Part shown: piece after piece, positions 24,966 through 33,679 of the stretch
Position numbering within the stretch: the first letter of the stretch is position 1
How the letters are laid out: the number at the start of each line of letters is the position of its first letter
Source: Herbidospora galbida
Lineage (GTDB): Bacteria; Actinomycetota; Actinomycetes; Streptosporangiales; Streptosporangiaceae
Reading direction: 5' to 3'
Length of the DNA stretch: 64,000 nucleotides
Assembly (NCBI RefSeq): GCF_005233835.1
Contig: NZ_SZQA01000029.1
Location: 57,199-121,198 of the forward strand
Made by a program: the position numbers and the translations under genes
Notes under the pieces: generated by a model
Told to the model about the DNA's origin: nothing
Seen by the model: only the letters and a program-made list of their open reading frames with translations
The model's database searches: none

Positions 24966-27106
24966 GCCGACGAGTGGTCCGGTTCGACCTGCGGGGCAGT
25001 GGCGGGAACGAGGCCGCGGCCCGGGCCCGCGCGTTCCTGGCCGACGACACCCAGTCCGACCTGAGCCTGCTGCTGATCCTCGACGAGGCGTCGGCGCTGC
25101 GCCGGCACCGGCAGGCGTACGAGGCGCTGGTCTCCTCCAACTACACCGACGGGATGCTGTGCGTGGCCACGGGGCCGATCGACGGCGACCCGCCGCTGCT
25201 CGAGCTGCCCGGCAGCCTCACCCAGGCCGCGGGCGTGATCTGGGTGCCCGACCCCGCCGGCATCACCTGGCGGACCAATCCGCCGGGACCGGCCATCCGC
25301 CGCGACCGGCGGGACGCGGACACCGGCCTGCGCCTGCTGCTGGACGTCCTGTCGCAGGCCGACGTGTTCCGGGAGACGCTCCGCCGGCTCCAGGCTCCCG
25401 GCCTGGTGGTCAACCCGGGGCTGCGCCTGGCCGGCGTCGGCGAGGGCCAGAACGACTTCGACCAGGCCCTGGCCGCCGCGGCGACCCGCCTGCTGGCGCC
25501 CGGCGCGGGCAAGGCCCCGGCGCTCACCTCCCGCTATGAGGAGACGCGCGCCCAGCGCGCCGCCGTCCGGCTGCGTCGCGACGGGCCGCTGGACAACGAC
25601 GTCGCCGCGGCGAGGACCGCCGTGGAGGAGGCCGCGGAGGCCGCCGGCGACCTGCCCCGCCCGATGGCCATGTTCACCGGGACGCAGGAGGCGCGGGCCG
25701 CCATGTCGCGGGCGAGCGAGCGCCTGCTCGCGCTCCGCGACCGGCTGGAGCGGCTGTTCTCGGCCGCGCACAGCAGCGTCGGATTGGAGCCCGAGCACCT
25801 CGACGCGATCGAACGCGAAGGGGTGACCCTGCCGTCGGTGCCGGATTTCGACGCGACCGAGACCGCCTCGACCATCCGCGACTACATCAGGGACGGCCTG
25901 GACAACCGGGTGGCGCTCCCCGTGCTCACCGAGGGGCTGAACCGGTGGCAGCGACGGCTGATGCCGCTGGGCAGCCGGGCCCGCATCCCCGACCTCCGGC
26001 GGGCCTGCCCCGACGAGGTGATCACCCGGCTGCGCCATGCCGAACCGATGCCCGGCTCTCAGTGGTGGCTGCCGCTGGCGGGCTTGACGAGCACGGCGCT
26101 GGCCGCCGTCGGCCCGCTCGGCGTGGTCAGCGGCCCCGTGATGGCGCTGCTGTGGACGCTGCTCGTGACCTTCACCCTGGGACGAGACCAGCCGCTCGCC
26201 CGCCGGGTGGGCGCGGTGACCGGAAACGCGGTCGCCGCCGTCGCCGGGGTGGTGGGCGCGGTCGCCGCCGCCGACTTCCTGCTGGCCGACCCGTTGCCCG
26301 ATGTGGTCTGGGCGGGGCTGCTGGTCCTCTCCCTGGTGGTGGCGCTCGGGGCCGTGCTGGTGTCCTGGCGCGCCCGGGCCCAGCGCTGGGTCGAGAGGTG
26401 CGGCCTGGCCCAGGCGGGGGAGGCGGTGGAGGCCCTGCTGGGCGTGGCCGGATCGGTCAGCGGCGAATGGGCCAGGGCCGGTTCCAAGATCGCCGCCGCG
26501 GACGCGGTGTCCCGGATGTCGGTGGCGCTCGACCAGGTCGGGGTGGCGGTCCGGGAGCGGGCCTTCCGCCCGCCGGCCGAGGAGTCGGCCGCCGAACCCG
26601 ACCCCCGGGTCACGCACTACCTGTCCGACCTGGTCATGGAGGCGATGGCGCCGAGGCTCCGGGTGCTGGTGTCGGGCACCACGGCGGTCCACGGCGAGCA
26701 GGTGAGGCACAAGGCCGCCGAGTTGTTCGAGGTGTGGGAGGACCACGTGAGCGGGCGCAGCCCGTATGACACCCCGCCGTTCGGGCGCGAACGGCAGCTC
26801 ACGCCCGAACGGCGGCTGAACGAGGACCTGCCCGAACTGCTGGCCGCCGCCGGGGCCGACCCGCGCGGCGAGATGCGCCAGTTCTGCTCGGCGGGCGAGA
26901 TTCCGCTGCTGGATCTCGGCGCGGAGCCCATGACGGTGCGGTTCGCCTCCCAGCGCGACCGCGCGGCCTTGGCCGACTCGCTGCCCACCGGCGTGACGTG
27001 GATCCCGTCCACCCAGTTCGCCGGCACGCTGCGCCTGCTCCCGCTCCGGGGCGGCGTCGCCCGGCAGAGCTGGGCCGCGGAGCCCGAGCAGGAGGCGGCC
27101 AGGTGA
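24962..27106 (+). CDS. Membrane protein of unknown family
   Basis: 714 residues. Residues 1-360 are soluble and helical; about four transmembrane helices follow between 375 and 475 (WWLPLAGLTSTALAAVGPLG, VVSGPVMALLWTLLVTFTL, AVAAVAGVVGAVAAADFLL, VVWAGLLVLSLVVALGAVLV), then a ~240-residue cytosolic C terminus. No catalytic motif was recognised. It is coupled by 4-base overlaps to both neighbours. A membrane platform for the tubulin-like or GTPase partner is plausible but only inferred. Confidence 0.7.
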   Translation: MSRRVVRFDLRGSGGNEAAARARAFLADDTQSDLSLLLILDEASALRRHRQAYEALVSSNYTDGMLCVATGPIDGDPPLLELPGSLTQAAGVIWVPDPAGITWRTNPPGPAIRRDRRDADTGLRLLLDVLSQADVFRETLRRLQAPGLVVNPGLRLAGVGEGQNDFDQALAAAATRLLAPGAGKAPALTSRYEETRAQRAAVRLRRDGPLDNDVAAARTAVEEAAEAAGDLPRPMAMFTGTQEARAAMSRASERLLALRDRLERLFSAAHSSVGLEPEHLDAIEREGVTLPSVPDFDATETASTIRDYIRDGLDNRVALPVLTEGLNRWQRRLMPLGSRARIPDLRRACPDEVITRLRHAEPMPGSQWWLPLAGLTSTALAAVGPLGVVSGPVMALLWTLLVTFTLGRDQPLARRVGAVTGNAVAAVAGVVGAVAAADFLLADPLPDVVWAGLLVLSLVVALGAVLVSWRARAQRWVERCGLAQAGEAVEALLGVAGSVSGEWARAGSKIAAADAVSRMSVALDQVGVAVRERAFRPPAEESAAEPDPRVTHYLSDLVMEAMAPRLRVLVSGTTAVHGEQVRHKAAELFEVWEDHVSGRSPYDTPPFGRERQLTPERRLNEDLPELLAAAGADPRGEMRQFCSAGEIPLLDLGAEPMTVRFASQRDRAALADSLPTGVTWIPSTQFAGTLRLLPLRGGVARQSWAAEPEQEAAR

Positions 27107-28080
27107 CGTTGAAGCAGGGGGATTCACTCACCTTCTTCGAACCCGGCGGCCGCCGGACGGAGGCCGTGCTCGAAGCGGCCGAGGAGATCGCCTGGAGCGG
27201 CTCTCCGCTCCAGGCCCACCGGGTCATCCTGAGCTGCGCCGACGGCACGGTTCGCCAGTACCGCCACCTCAGCCCGCTGACCTCCGCGCACGAGGCGTAC
27301 CAGGCGCTCGACAACGAGATCCTGGCCGGCCTGCGGATGCACCGCCTGTGCGGCGACCGTCTCTATCCGGCGTCGGTGTCCAGGCTCGCCGGATACGAGG
27401 CCAACGGGAAGGAGCCGTTCGCCCTCGTCGAGCACTACCGGGGAAGCCCCATCGGCAGCACCAGCGGCCGGATCGTCCCCGGTGAAGGCGTCCGCTTCCA
27501 GTCGACCCTCCTGACGGGGGCCCGCTGGCTCAACGCCGCGGGGATCGCGCACCGATCGATCTCCCCGGCCAACGTCCACTGGGACGGCATGACGGCGCAG
27601 ATCACCGACTTCTCCACCGCCACCATCGTCGGCGCCCCCCGCGAGGAGATCGGCCGCCCGCCCTGGCAGGCGCCCGAGCAGCGGCCGGGCCAGGTGGAGG
27701 GATGGGTGTCCCAGAAGGAGGACGTCTGGTCGGTCGGGCGGCTGATCTACTACGTCGCCACCGGGCGTGAGCTGATCCGGAGCGAACAGGCCAAGGAAGA
27801 ACCCGAACTGGCCCATCTGCTCAACGGCATCTTCGGGCCGATCGAGGGCCGGCCGACGCCCCGCATGCTGCTCACCCGGCTCAACCTGCACGACCCGGTG
27901 CCCCAGCAGATCCAGCCGGACGCCGCTCTGGAACAGGGGAGAGCCGACTTCCACGTCCACCGCATGCGCAAGCACCCCGGCCTGAGAACCGTGAACGGAT
28001 CGATGCCCCGGCCCGCGACGCAGTCGCCGCCGCCCCCGCCGCCAGAGCCCGACACCCGGAAAGGATGGTGGCGCCGATGA
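27103..28080 (+). CDS. Predicted pseudokinase (protein kinase fold)
   Basis: 325 residues. The C-lobe is clearly kinase-like: AGIAHRSISPANVHW is the catalytic loop, ITDFSTATI the DFG region, PWQAPEQRPG the APE motif and EDVWSVGRLIYYVATGREL the F-helix. The catalytic aspartate of HRD is Ser152, DFG reads DFS (Asp169 kept), no VAIK lysine is visible and the N-lobe is short. Phosphotransfer is therefore unlikely; a scaffold or nucleotide-binding role is more probable. The C terminus (after 290) is a Pro-rich tail. A normal-looking kinase and a PP2C phosphatase are encoded further down the operon. Confidence 0.75.
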   Translation: MTLKQGDSLTFFEPGGRRTEAVLEAAEEIAWSGSPLQAHRVILSCADGTVRQYRHLSPLTSAHEAYQALDNEILAGLRMHRLCGDRLYPASVSRLAGYEANGKEPFALVEHYRGSPIGSTSGRIVPGEGVRFQSTLLTGARWLNAAGIAHRSISPANVHWDGMTAQITDFSTATIVGAPREEIGRPPWQAPEQRPGQVEGWVSQKEDVWSVGRLIYYVATGRELIRSEQAKEEPELAHLLNGIFGPIEGRPTPRMLLTRLNLHDPVPQQIQPDAALEQGRADFHVHRMRKHPGLRTVNGSMPRPATQSPPPPPPEPDTRKGWWRR

Positions 28081-29189
28081 CCACCGACGGCCGCCACGCG
28101 GCCCCGACGTCGGCGCCCAACGCGATCCCCATGCATCCGGCACCTCCGCCACCCCCGAAACGGCCCCCCGGACAGACGATCACCTGTCCCATCTGCGCCT
28201 CCACGCTCGACTGGGAGAGCCTGCCCCTCTACCGCTGGGACCAGGGGGCGGCCAAATACGTCGACCTGAAGCTGGGCGCCGGCATCAGCGCCACCCAGAA
28301 GGCGCAGTCGCTCCGGACCGCGTCCATCCGCTGCGCCGACCCCGAGCAGCCCAACGCCTACCACTACCTGCCGTACTCGTACGGCAGGTACGGCAGACCC
28401 AGCGTGTACGGCTTCGTGGGAGCCACGAACTCGGGCAAGACACACCTGCTGACCGCGATGATCGGCCAGCTGGAGAAGTACGGCCTCGGACCGGGGCTGC
28501 GGCACCGGCCGATCACCCTGGCCGGGCACCAATATCTGAAGAACCACCAGATCGGCCCGTTCCTCAACGACTCCAAGGTCATCGAGCACACCCGCCTGAA
28601 CTCCATCGGGCTGGTGGACATCCTGGCCGTCCGCGAAGGCGACGGCACCGAACGCCCGATCGCCCTCTTCGACGTGGCAGGCGGAGACCTGCTGGAGATC
28701 GACGCGGCCCGCAAGTTCCTGGACGTCGCCGACGGCCTCTTCTTCGTCGTCAACAGCGACGAACTGGGCGGCGACGAACTGGGCGACCAGACCTTCAGCA
28801 CCGTCCTCGAACTTCTCGAAGCCTCAGGACGGCTCAGCGAGGTGAGCGCGGCGATCATCCTCGGCAAGGCCGACCTGCTCCGGTTCGACGACCCCGTCAC
28901 CCGGTGGATGCGGCAGCCCGACCAGACCCTCGACGCCAAGGCCTCACTGGAAGAGAGCGCCGACGTGTACGCGTACCTGCAGGTCAGGAACGCCCATGCC
29001 TGGACCCGGCCCTACCGCGACTGCCGGAAGGCGACGCTGCACGTCGCCTCGGCGACGGGAACCGGCGCGGTCGAGAACGGCAGGTTCGTCCGGGGAGTGC
29101 GGCCCGTTCGGGTGCTCAACCCGTTGATCGCCCTCATGGCGATGACCGGAGTCATCACCTCTGAAGAGGCCAAGCAGATCGGAATGTGA
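28077..29189 (+). CDS. Zinc-ribbon P-loop GTPase-like protein (TRAFAC/DO-GTPase type)
   Basis: 370 residues. After a Pro-rich start, CPIC (Cys37/Cys40) with later Cys86 and His96 suggests a zinc ribbon. Walker A is GATNSGKT (115-122); FDVAGGD resembles the G3 DxxG motif, and IILGKADLL the G4 N/TKxD motif. This layout resembles the double-GTPase-type proteins reported in actinobacterial vWA/GTPase conflict systems; the exact family is an inference. The ATG at 28077 is chosen for its ATGA overlap with the pseudokinase; an ATG at 28065 is too close to GGAAAG. Confidence 0.75.
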   Translation: MTTDGRHAAPTSAPNAIPMHPAPPPPPKRPPGQTITCPICASTLDWESLPLYRWDQGAAKYVDLKLGAGISATQKAQSLRTASIRCADPEQPNAYHYLPYSYGRYGRPSVYGFVGATNSGKTHLLTAMIGQLEKYGLGPGLRHRPITLAGHQYLKNHQIGPFLNDSKVIEHTRLNSIGLVDILAVREGDGTERPIALFDVAGGDLLEIDAARKFLDVADGLFFVVNSDELGGDELGDQTFSTVLELLEASGRLSEVSAAIILGKADLLRFDDPVTRWMRQPDQTLDAKASLEESADVYAYLQVRNAHAWTRPYRDCRKATLHVASATGTGAVENGRFVRGVRPVRVLNPLIALMAMTGVITSEEAKQIGM

Positions 29190-30829
29190 TGTCAGTAGAG
29201 CAAATCGAGTTGCGCTGGCGGCACGGCAGGGACTTCGGACCGATCGCGGGGTCGGACCCCACCTCCATGGACCGGATCGGGACCATGTTGTCGGGCCTCG
29301 GGGCGCCCCCGCCAGGAGCGAACCTGGGTCACCGCAGCGTGGTCTACATCCAGATGCCGGATTACGGGATGGCCGCCGTGATCGAGCGCCTGTACAAGCC
29401 GAACGCCTCGCCGCTGCGGGACATGAGAGGTCACGCGGGGGGTTACACCGACAGAGCGCCCTACGGGGGCCGTGAGCAGCAGGTGGCCCGGGCGCTCGTC
29501 GGGCCGGCGGCCGAGGTGACCTGGGAGCTGGCCCTCGCCTGTCATGACCGGGGCTTGACGGACATTCCCGGACTGGGACTCGAGGCGGGCGACGTCGACT
29601 ACGACGATCGGCTCAACCCGCTGCACGCCGAGACGCTGCGGGATTTCACGAAGACCTGGCTGAGGCACGTCGACGACCGGCGGAGCGGCCCGAACCTCGA
29701 TCGGCTGATCGCGGCGGCGCTCAGAAACCCCGCTCAGCCGATTTCCGCGCTCCTGCCGCCCGAGCGGCTCAGCGGGGACGGCGCCCTGCAGAGCGCCTAC
29801 CTGCTCGGCCTCTGGGGCACGGTCAGCTTCCTGCTGCTCTCCGGCATGAAATCCGGCTGGCGGGGGTCGTTCTCCACGTTCGAACCGCCCCCGGGAAACA
29901 CCATCCACAACCTGCCCCATCTGGTGTTCCGCGATTTCACCCGATCGGCTCACGGCGACGCGCCGCCCACCCAGACGCGGGACGAGAACACCGTCCACCT
30001 GTACGCAGGGGCGCCGCCCGCGCCCGACGACGAATGCCTGCGTCTCGGGTCGATGCTCGCCAGGGCGTACGAGGAGCTGGGCTACAACAAGCTCGTCCCC
30101 CTGCTGAAACAGGTCGCCGCCTATCGCACCATGCCGGAGCGCTTCCACATGCTCATGACGATGCCCGACCTGGCCAGGTTCGACGATGGCAAGACGGTCC
30201 TGGCCCCGTTGCCCGCCGCGCCGCGGAGTCCCGCCGAGGGCCGCAGGCACCATCACGAGCCCGACGCGGCGCCCGAGGACGCGCGTTCGTCGAACGGCGC
30301 CGAACTGGTGCAGGTCTACGAGATGCTGCAGTCCCGGGCGGGCACCCCCGCGTTCCTGGAGCTCGTGGAGTGGATCCACGCCGCTGCCGCCCAAGGGGTG
30401 ACCGTAGGCCACCAGCAGGCGGAACGACTGGTCGCGGTGCTCGAAGACGTCGGCTGGTACGAGCGCGAACTCAAGACCGCCTACCGGGCCGGGGCCGCCG
30501 CCCGGCTGGCAGGCCTGCTGTACCCGTTGTTCGCCGGCCGCCTGAACGACCGGCGGACCCTGTCCTGGATGAGCGACAAGGTCACCAGGCCGGAGACCTC
30601 GCCGAACCTCGTGCGCGCCCTGATCTTCCTGTACTCCCGGGCGGACGGGGCCTCGGCGGGCTTGATGGCGGAGTTCGTCGCACCGTCACTGGTCAGGAGA
30701 GCCGCGGCGATGTCCGGCTCGTTGACCGAGGCCCCCTTCTGGAAGCGGACGTTCACCGCACCCGGATGGATGCTCGCCGCAGTGGTCGTCCTGGTCACCA
30801 TCTCCGTCGTCCTCCAGCTGGCCTGGTGA
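29186..30829 (+). CDS. Tail-anchored protein of unknown function, possible GTPase partner
   Basis: 547 residues (GTG 29186 or the adjacent ATG 29189). The N-terminal ~270 residues are mixed alpha/beta (RSVVYIQMPDYG, LGLWGTVSFLLLSG), the rest mostly helical. One C-terminal membrane helix (WMLAAVVVLVTISVVLQLAW) makes it a tail-anchored protein with a cytosolic body. Its place directly after the GTPase gene, with a 4-base overlap, is that of GTPase-associated (GAP1-like) proteins in related clusters. I could not confirm sequence similarity. Confidence 0.65.
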   Translation: MMSVEQIELRWRHGRDFGPIAGSDPTSMDRIGTMLSGLGAPPPGANLGHRSVVYIQMPDYGMAAVIERLYKPNASPLRDMRGHAGGYTDRAPYGGREQQVARALVGPAAEVTWELALACHDRGLTDIPGLGLEAGDVDYDDRLNPLHAETLRDFTKTWLRHVDDRRSGPNLDRLIAAALRNPAQPISALLPPERLSGDGALQSAYLLGLWGTVSFLLLSGMKSGWRGSFSTFEPPPGNTIHNLPHLVFRDFTRSAHGDAPPTQTRDENTVHLYAGAPPAPDDECLRLGSMLARAYEELGYNKLVPLLKQVAAYRTMPERFHMLMTMPDLARFDDGKTVLAPLPAAPRSPAEGRRHHHEPDAAPEDARSSNGAELVQVYEMLQSRAGTPAFLELVEWIHAAAAQGVTVGHQQAERLVAVLEDVGWYERELKTAYRAGAAARLAGLLYPLFAGRLNDRRTLSWMSDKVTRPETSPNLVRALIFLYSRADGASAGLMAEFVAPSLVRRAAAMSGSLTEAPFWKRTFTAPGWMLAAVVVLVTISVVLQLAW

Positions 30830-31557
30830 TGACCATGGACGTCTCCTACGCCCGGCGGCTGGTGCTCGCCGTCGAGCCGCACGAGTTCGGCTCCCGCCCG
30901 CTCAAGCTGCGGAAAGAGGTACTCAGACGCGGCCTTCGCACGGCGTTCCAGGACGCCGTGGAGCAGGCCGGGCTGGTCGCGCCCGAATGGCAGACCTCGC
31001 CCGACGGCGGCGGCACGGCGGTCTTCGCCGCCGACGTGCCGGAGGCGAAGATCCTCGACTCGTTCACGCACCAGTTGCACGGCGCGCTCATCCAGCACAA
31101 CCGCCTGCACTCGGCGGACGGAGCGCTGCGGGTCCGCCTGGCCGTGCACCACGGCATGGTGAGCGGGAGCGCGGAGGACGGCTTCGACGGCCCCGCCGCC
31201 ACTCAGGCCGGCGACCTGGCGCGCTGCGACGAAGCCGCCCACGCGCTCGACGCGACCACGGCCGTCCTGGTCGTGATCGTCTCCGACCCCGTCATGACCG
31301 ACACCGTGGGCGGCAGCCTCAGCTGGCTGGAGGAGCGGGACATGCGCCGTGTCGAGGTCCGCGGCCGACCCGCCTGGCTGTGGCTGCTCGGCGCGGAACC
31401 CCCCGCGGAGAGCCGGCCGGACCCACCGACGCCGCCCTCGTCGCCACCGCCTCCGGCCGCGCCCGCCCAGAGCATCACGGGCCACTTCGCCTATGCCGAC
31501 ATCCATGCGCACCAGGTCGTCGCGGGCGACGTCATCAACCAGAGAGGCACCCAGTGA
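30829..31557 (+). CDS. Degenerate nucleotidyl-cyclase-like protein with C-terminal signalling motif
   Basis: 242 residues (TGATG overlap with the gene before). LRVRLAVHHGMVSGSAEDGF then GPAATQAGDLA resembles the RxxxHxGxV...GxxVNxAxRL half of class III cyclases. The metal-binding aspartates are not in place (first strand RLVLAVEPHEFG, hairpin SPDGGGTAVF), so catalysis is unlikely. After a Pro-rich linker (about 195-213), residues 222-237 read YADIHAHQVVAGDVIN, closely matching residues 67-81 of the next protein. It is homologous in pattern to the N-terminal domains at 37503 and 40008. Confidence 0.68.
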   Translation: MTMDVSYARRLVLAVEPHEFGSRPLKLRKEVLRRGLRTAFQDAVEQAGLVAPEWQTSPDGGGTAVFAADVPEAKILDSFTHQLHGALIQHNRLHSADGALRVRLAVHHGMVSGSAEDGFDGPAATQAGDLARCDEAAHALDATTAVLVVIVSDPVMTDTVGGSLSWLEERDMRRVEVRGRPAWLWLLGAEPPAESRPDPPTPPSSPPPPAAPAQSITGHFAYADIHAHQVVAGDVINQRGTQ

Positions 31558-33662
31558 GCGAGACGCCGTCATCCGGTGCTGAGGAGCCGAAGAAGGAGTC
31601 CGAGCCCTCGGCCTCCTCCGGCGATGCGCCGGAACAGGGGGAACGCAAGCCCCGTGACCTCGGGCGCGAGATGTCCGAACGGGCCGCCAAGCCCGGCTCG
31701 ACCCAGGAACGCCTGGGCACCGAGGCGGACGCCCGATCCTCGTTCGCCTCGGCGACCGTCCACGCCGGACAGGCGGCGGGCGGGAACATCATCAACTACC
31801 ACTACGCCGACGCGAACGTCAAGATCGGCCTGGCGCCCATCCAGGAGGCGACGCGGGCCGAGGTCAATCACACCTTCGTGGAGCCCGACGGCTTCGCCGA
31901 CCTGATGACGGCGATCACCGAGCGGCGGGTGCTGCTCCTGCGCGCAGACCCCGACCGGGGCAAGTTCTTCGCCGCCCAGCGCCTGCTGATGACCACGGGC
32001 ACCCTGTTCCAGGTGGCCCCGGAGACCGAACTCGGCACGGTCACCGCCGAGTCGCTCACCAGGGGCGCCGGCTACATCCTGGCCGACCTGCCCGGCAAGG
32101 CCGCCAGGACGCTGACCGCCTTCGACGTCGAACGGCTCAGCTCGACCCTGGAGGAGATCGACGCCCGCCTGGTGATCACGCTGGTGCCGGGGCGGGTGCT
32201 CGCCTCGGAGGTGGCCGCGCTCGTCCGCGAGCTGGGCGAGATCAAGGACGCCGTCGAGGTCTTCCACCGGCATCTCGACCGCCTGCTCGACGACGACGCC
32301 GTCGACCAGGTCTACGAGGACGGCCGTCTCATGACCCTGGTCAAAGAACAGGTACGGGGCGAGCCCACGCCGAACCACGCCCGCCTCATCGCCCAGTACG
32401 TCGCCGAGGCGCACCGGGCGGGGGAGCCGCTGCGCGACACCGTCCACGACCGGCTCACCCAGCGGGGGGCCGCCGCGTTCGAGTCGTGGGCGGAGGGCCT
32501 GCCCGACCTGCCCACCCAGGCGATGGCGCTGGCGGTGGCCGTGCTCGGCGGCGAGCCGTACGAAACCGTGTCGGCCGTCGCGCTCAACCTCCAGCGCCGG
32601 CTGGAGCCGGAGAAGCCGCTGGCCACCGCCGAACGCGCCCGCACCGAGGCGCTCAAACCCGTCCGGGGGCCGATCCTGCGCGCTCTGCGGGCGCACGTGG
32701 TGCCGTCCACCGTGCAGACCTGGCACGGCAGCGCGCCCACCGAGGCCGTCCGCTATCGCGACAACAGCTACCAGACCAGCTACCTGACGTACTTCTGGAA
32801 CGAGTACGACCAGGCCCGCCCGCACCTTCTGGCGTGGCTGCGCGCATGCGCCACCCACGAACTGGAGTCGGTGCGGGTCCGCGCCGCGGTGGCCACGGGG
32901 GTGCTCGCCTCCCGTTCGTTCGACCACGTCAGAGGCACCGTGATCGTGCCGTGGGCGAAGAGCGAGGAGCCCGAACTGTGGGATGCGGCCGCCCGCGCGC
33001 TGCTCTTCTGCGTCGAGAAGCCCGATCTGAAGGTGCCGGTCCAGAACCTGGTCCGGGCCTGGTCGGCCGACGACTCGGTGGAGCTGCGCGCGACCGCCGC
33101 GCGCTGCTGGCGGATCGAACAGGACGCCCTCGGCTGGGACGGCGCCCTGAAGGCGCTGGAGGAGCTGAGCGACACCGAAGACCTCGAGGTGACACTGGCG
33201 ATCTGCGACAGCCTCGCCGAGATGTGGGAGATCGAAGGCGCCGGCCTCGAGGCGCCCGCGACGCTCCTCGGGTGGCTGCACGACCGGACCAGGCGGCCGG
33301 TCGCCCGGCTGGCCTTCCAGTACGCCGCCGCCGACCTGGTCCGCCGCCTCGACGAGGCGACCTGGCCGACGCTGCTGGTCATCGCCGAGCAGGACCCGGT
33401 CCGGCAGCGGGAGATCGCCGAGCTGTGGCGGGACGCGGTCACCGCGCCGGGCCTGCACCTCTCGGCCAAGGACATCCTCGCGGAGTGGGCGTACACGGTG
33501 GAGGACGTCCCGGTCGCCCGCAGGGCCTTCGCCCGCCTGATGCACGCCGTCAAGGAGAACCCGCGCAGCCGGAAGATCATCGATTTCGAGGCGGCCAAGT
33601 GGACGAAGGGCCCCAGGAAAGCGCCCCTCACCTCGGCCGCCGTTCTGAGCTCACGACCGTAA
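31554..33662 (+). CDS. Degenerate NTPase-like protein with HEAT-like repeats and N-terminal signalling motif
   Basis: 702 residues. A charged disordered N terminus (1-60) leads to a motif at 67-81, ATVHAGQAAGGNIIN, similar to the C-terminal motif of the preceding protein. RVLLLRADPDRGKFFAAQRL resembles a Walker A strand-loop-helix but lacks GKT/S; ILADLPG could be a Walker-B-like strand. From about residue 400 the protein is a helical repeat array (ESVRVRAAVATGVL, SVELRATAARCWRIE) of HEAT type. It looks like an inactive STAND-like or scaffold protein. GTGA overlap with the gene before it. Confidence 0.68.
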   Translation: MSETPSSGAEEPKKESEPSASSGDAPEQGERKPRDLGREMSERAAKPGSTQERLGTEADARSSFASATVHAGQAAGGNIINYHYADANVKIGLAPIQEATRAEVNHTFVEPDGFADLMTAITERRVLLLRADPDRGKFFAAQRLLMTTGTLFQVAPETELGTVTAESLTRGAGYILADLPGKAARTLTAFDVERLSSTLEEIDARLVITLVPGRVLASEVAALVRELGEIKDAVEVFHRHLDRLLDDDAVDQVYEDGRLMTLVKEQVRGEPTPNHARLIAQYVAEAHRAGEPLRDTVHDRLTQRGAAAFESWAEGLPDLPTQAMALAVAVLGGEPYETVSAVALNLQRRLEPEKPLATAERARTEALKPVRGPILRALRAHVVPSTVQTWHGSAPTEAVRYRDNSYQTSYLTYFWNEYDQARPHLLAWLRACATHELESVRVRAAVATGVLASRSFDHVRGTVIVPWAKSEEPELWDAAARALLFCVEKPDLKVPVQNLVRAWSADDSVELRATAARCWRIEQDALGWDGALKALEELSDTEDLEVTLAICDSLAEMWEIEGAGLEAPATLLGWLHDRTRRPVARLAFQYAAADLVRRLDEATWPTLLVIAEQDPVRQREIAELWRDAVTAPGLHLSAKDILAEWAYTVEDVPVARRAFARLMHAVKENPRSRKIIDFEAAKWTKGPRKAPLTSAAVLSSRP

Positions 33663-33679
33663 CGAAGGATGACTGACGA

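Noticed and set aside
31569..33545. Long open frame on the minus strand opposite the HEAT-repeat gene
   Set aside because: Its translation is rich in Arg, Gly, Asp and His with no domain features, as expected for an antisense frame in GC-rich DNA; the plus-strand gene has overlaps with its neighbours and repeat structure.
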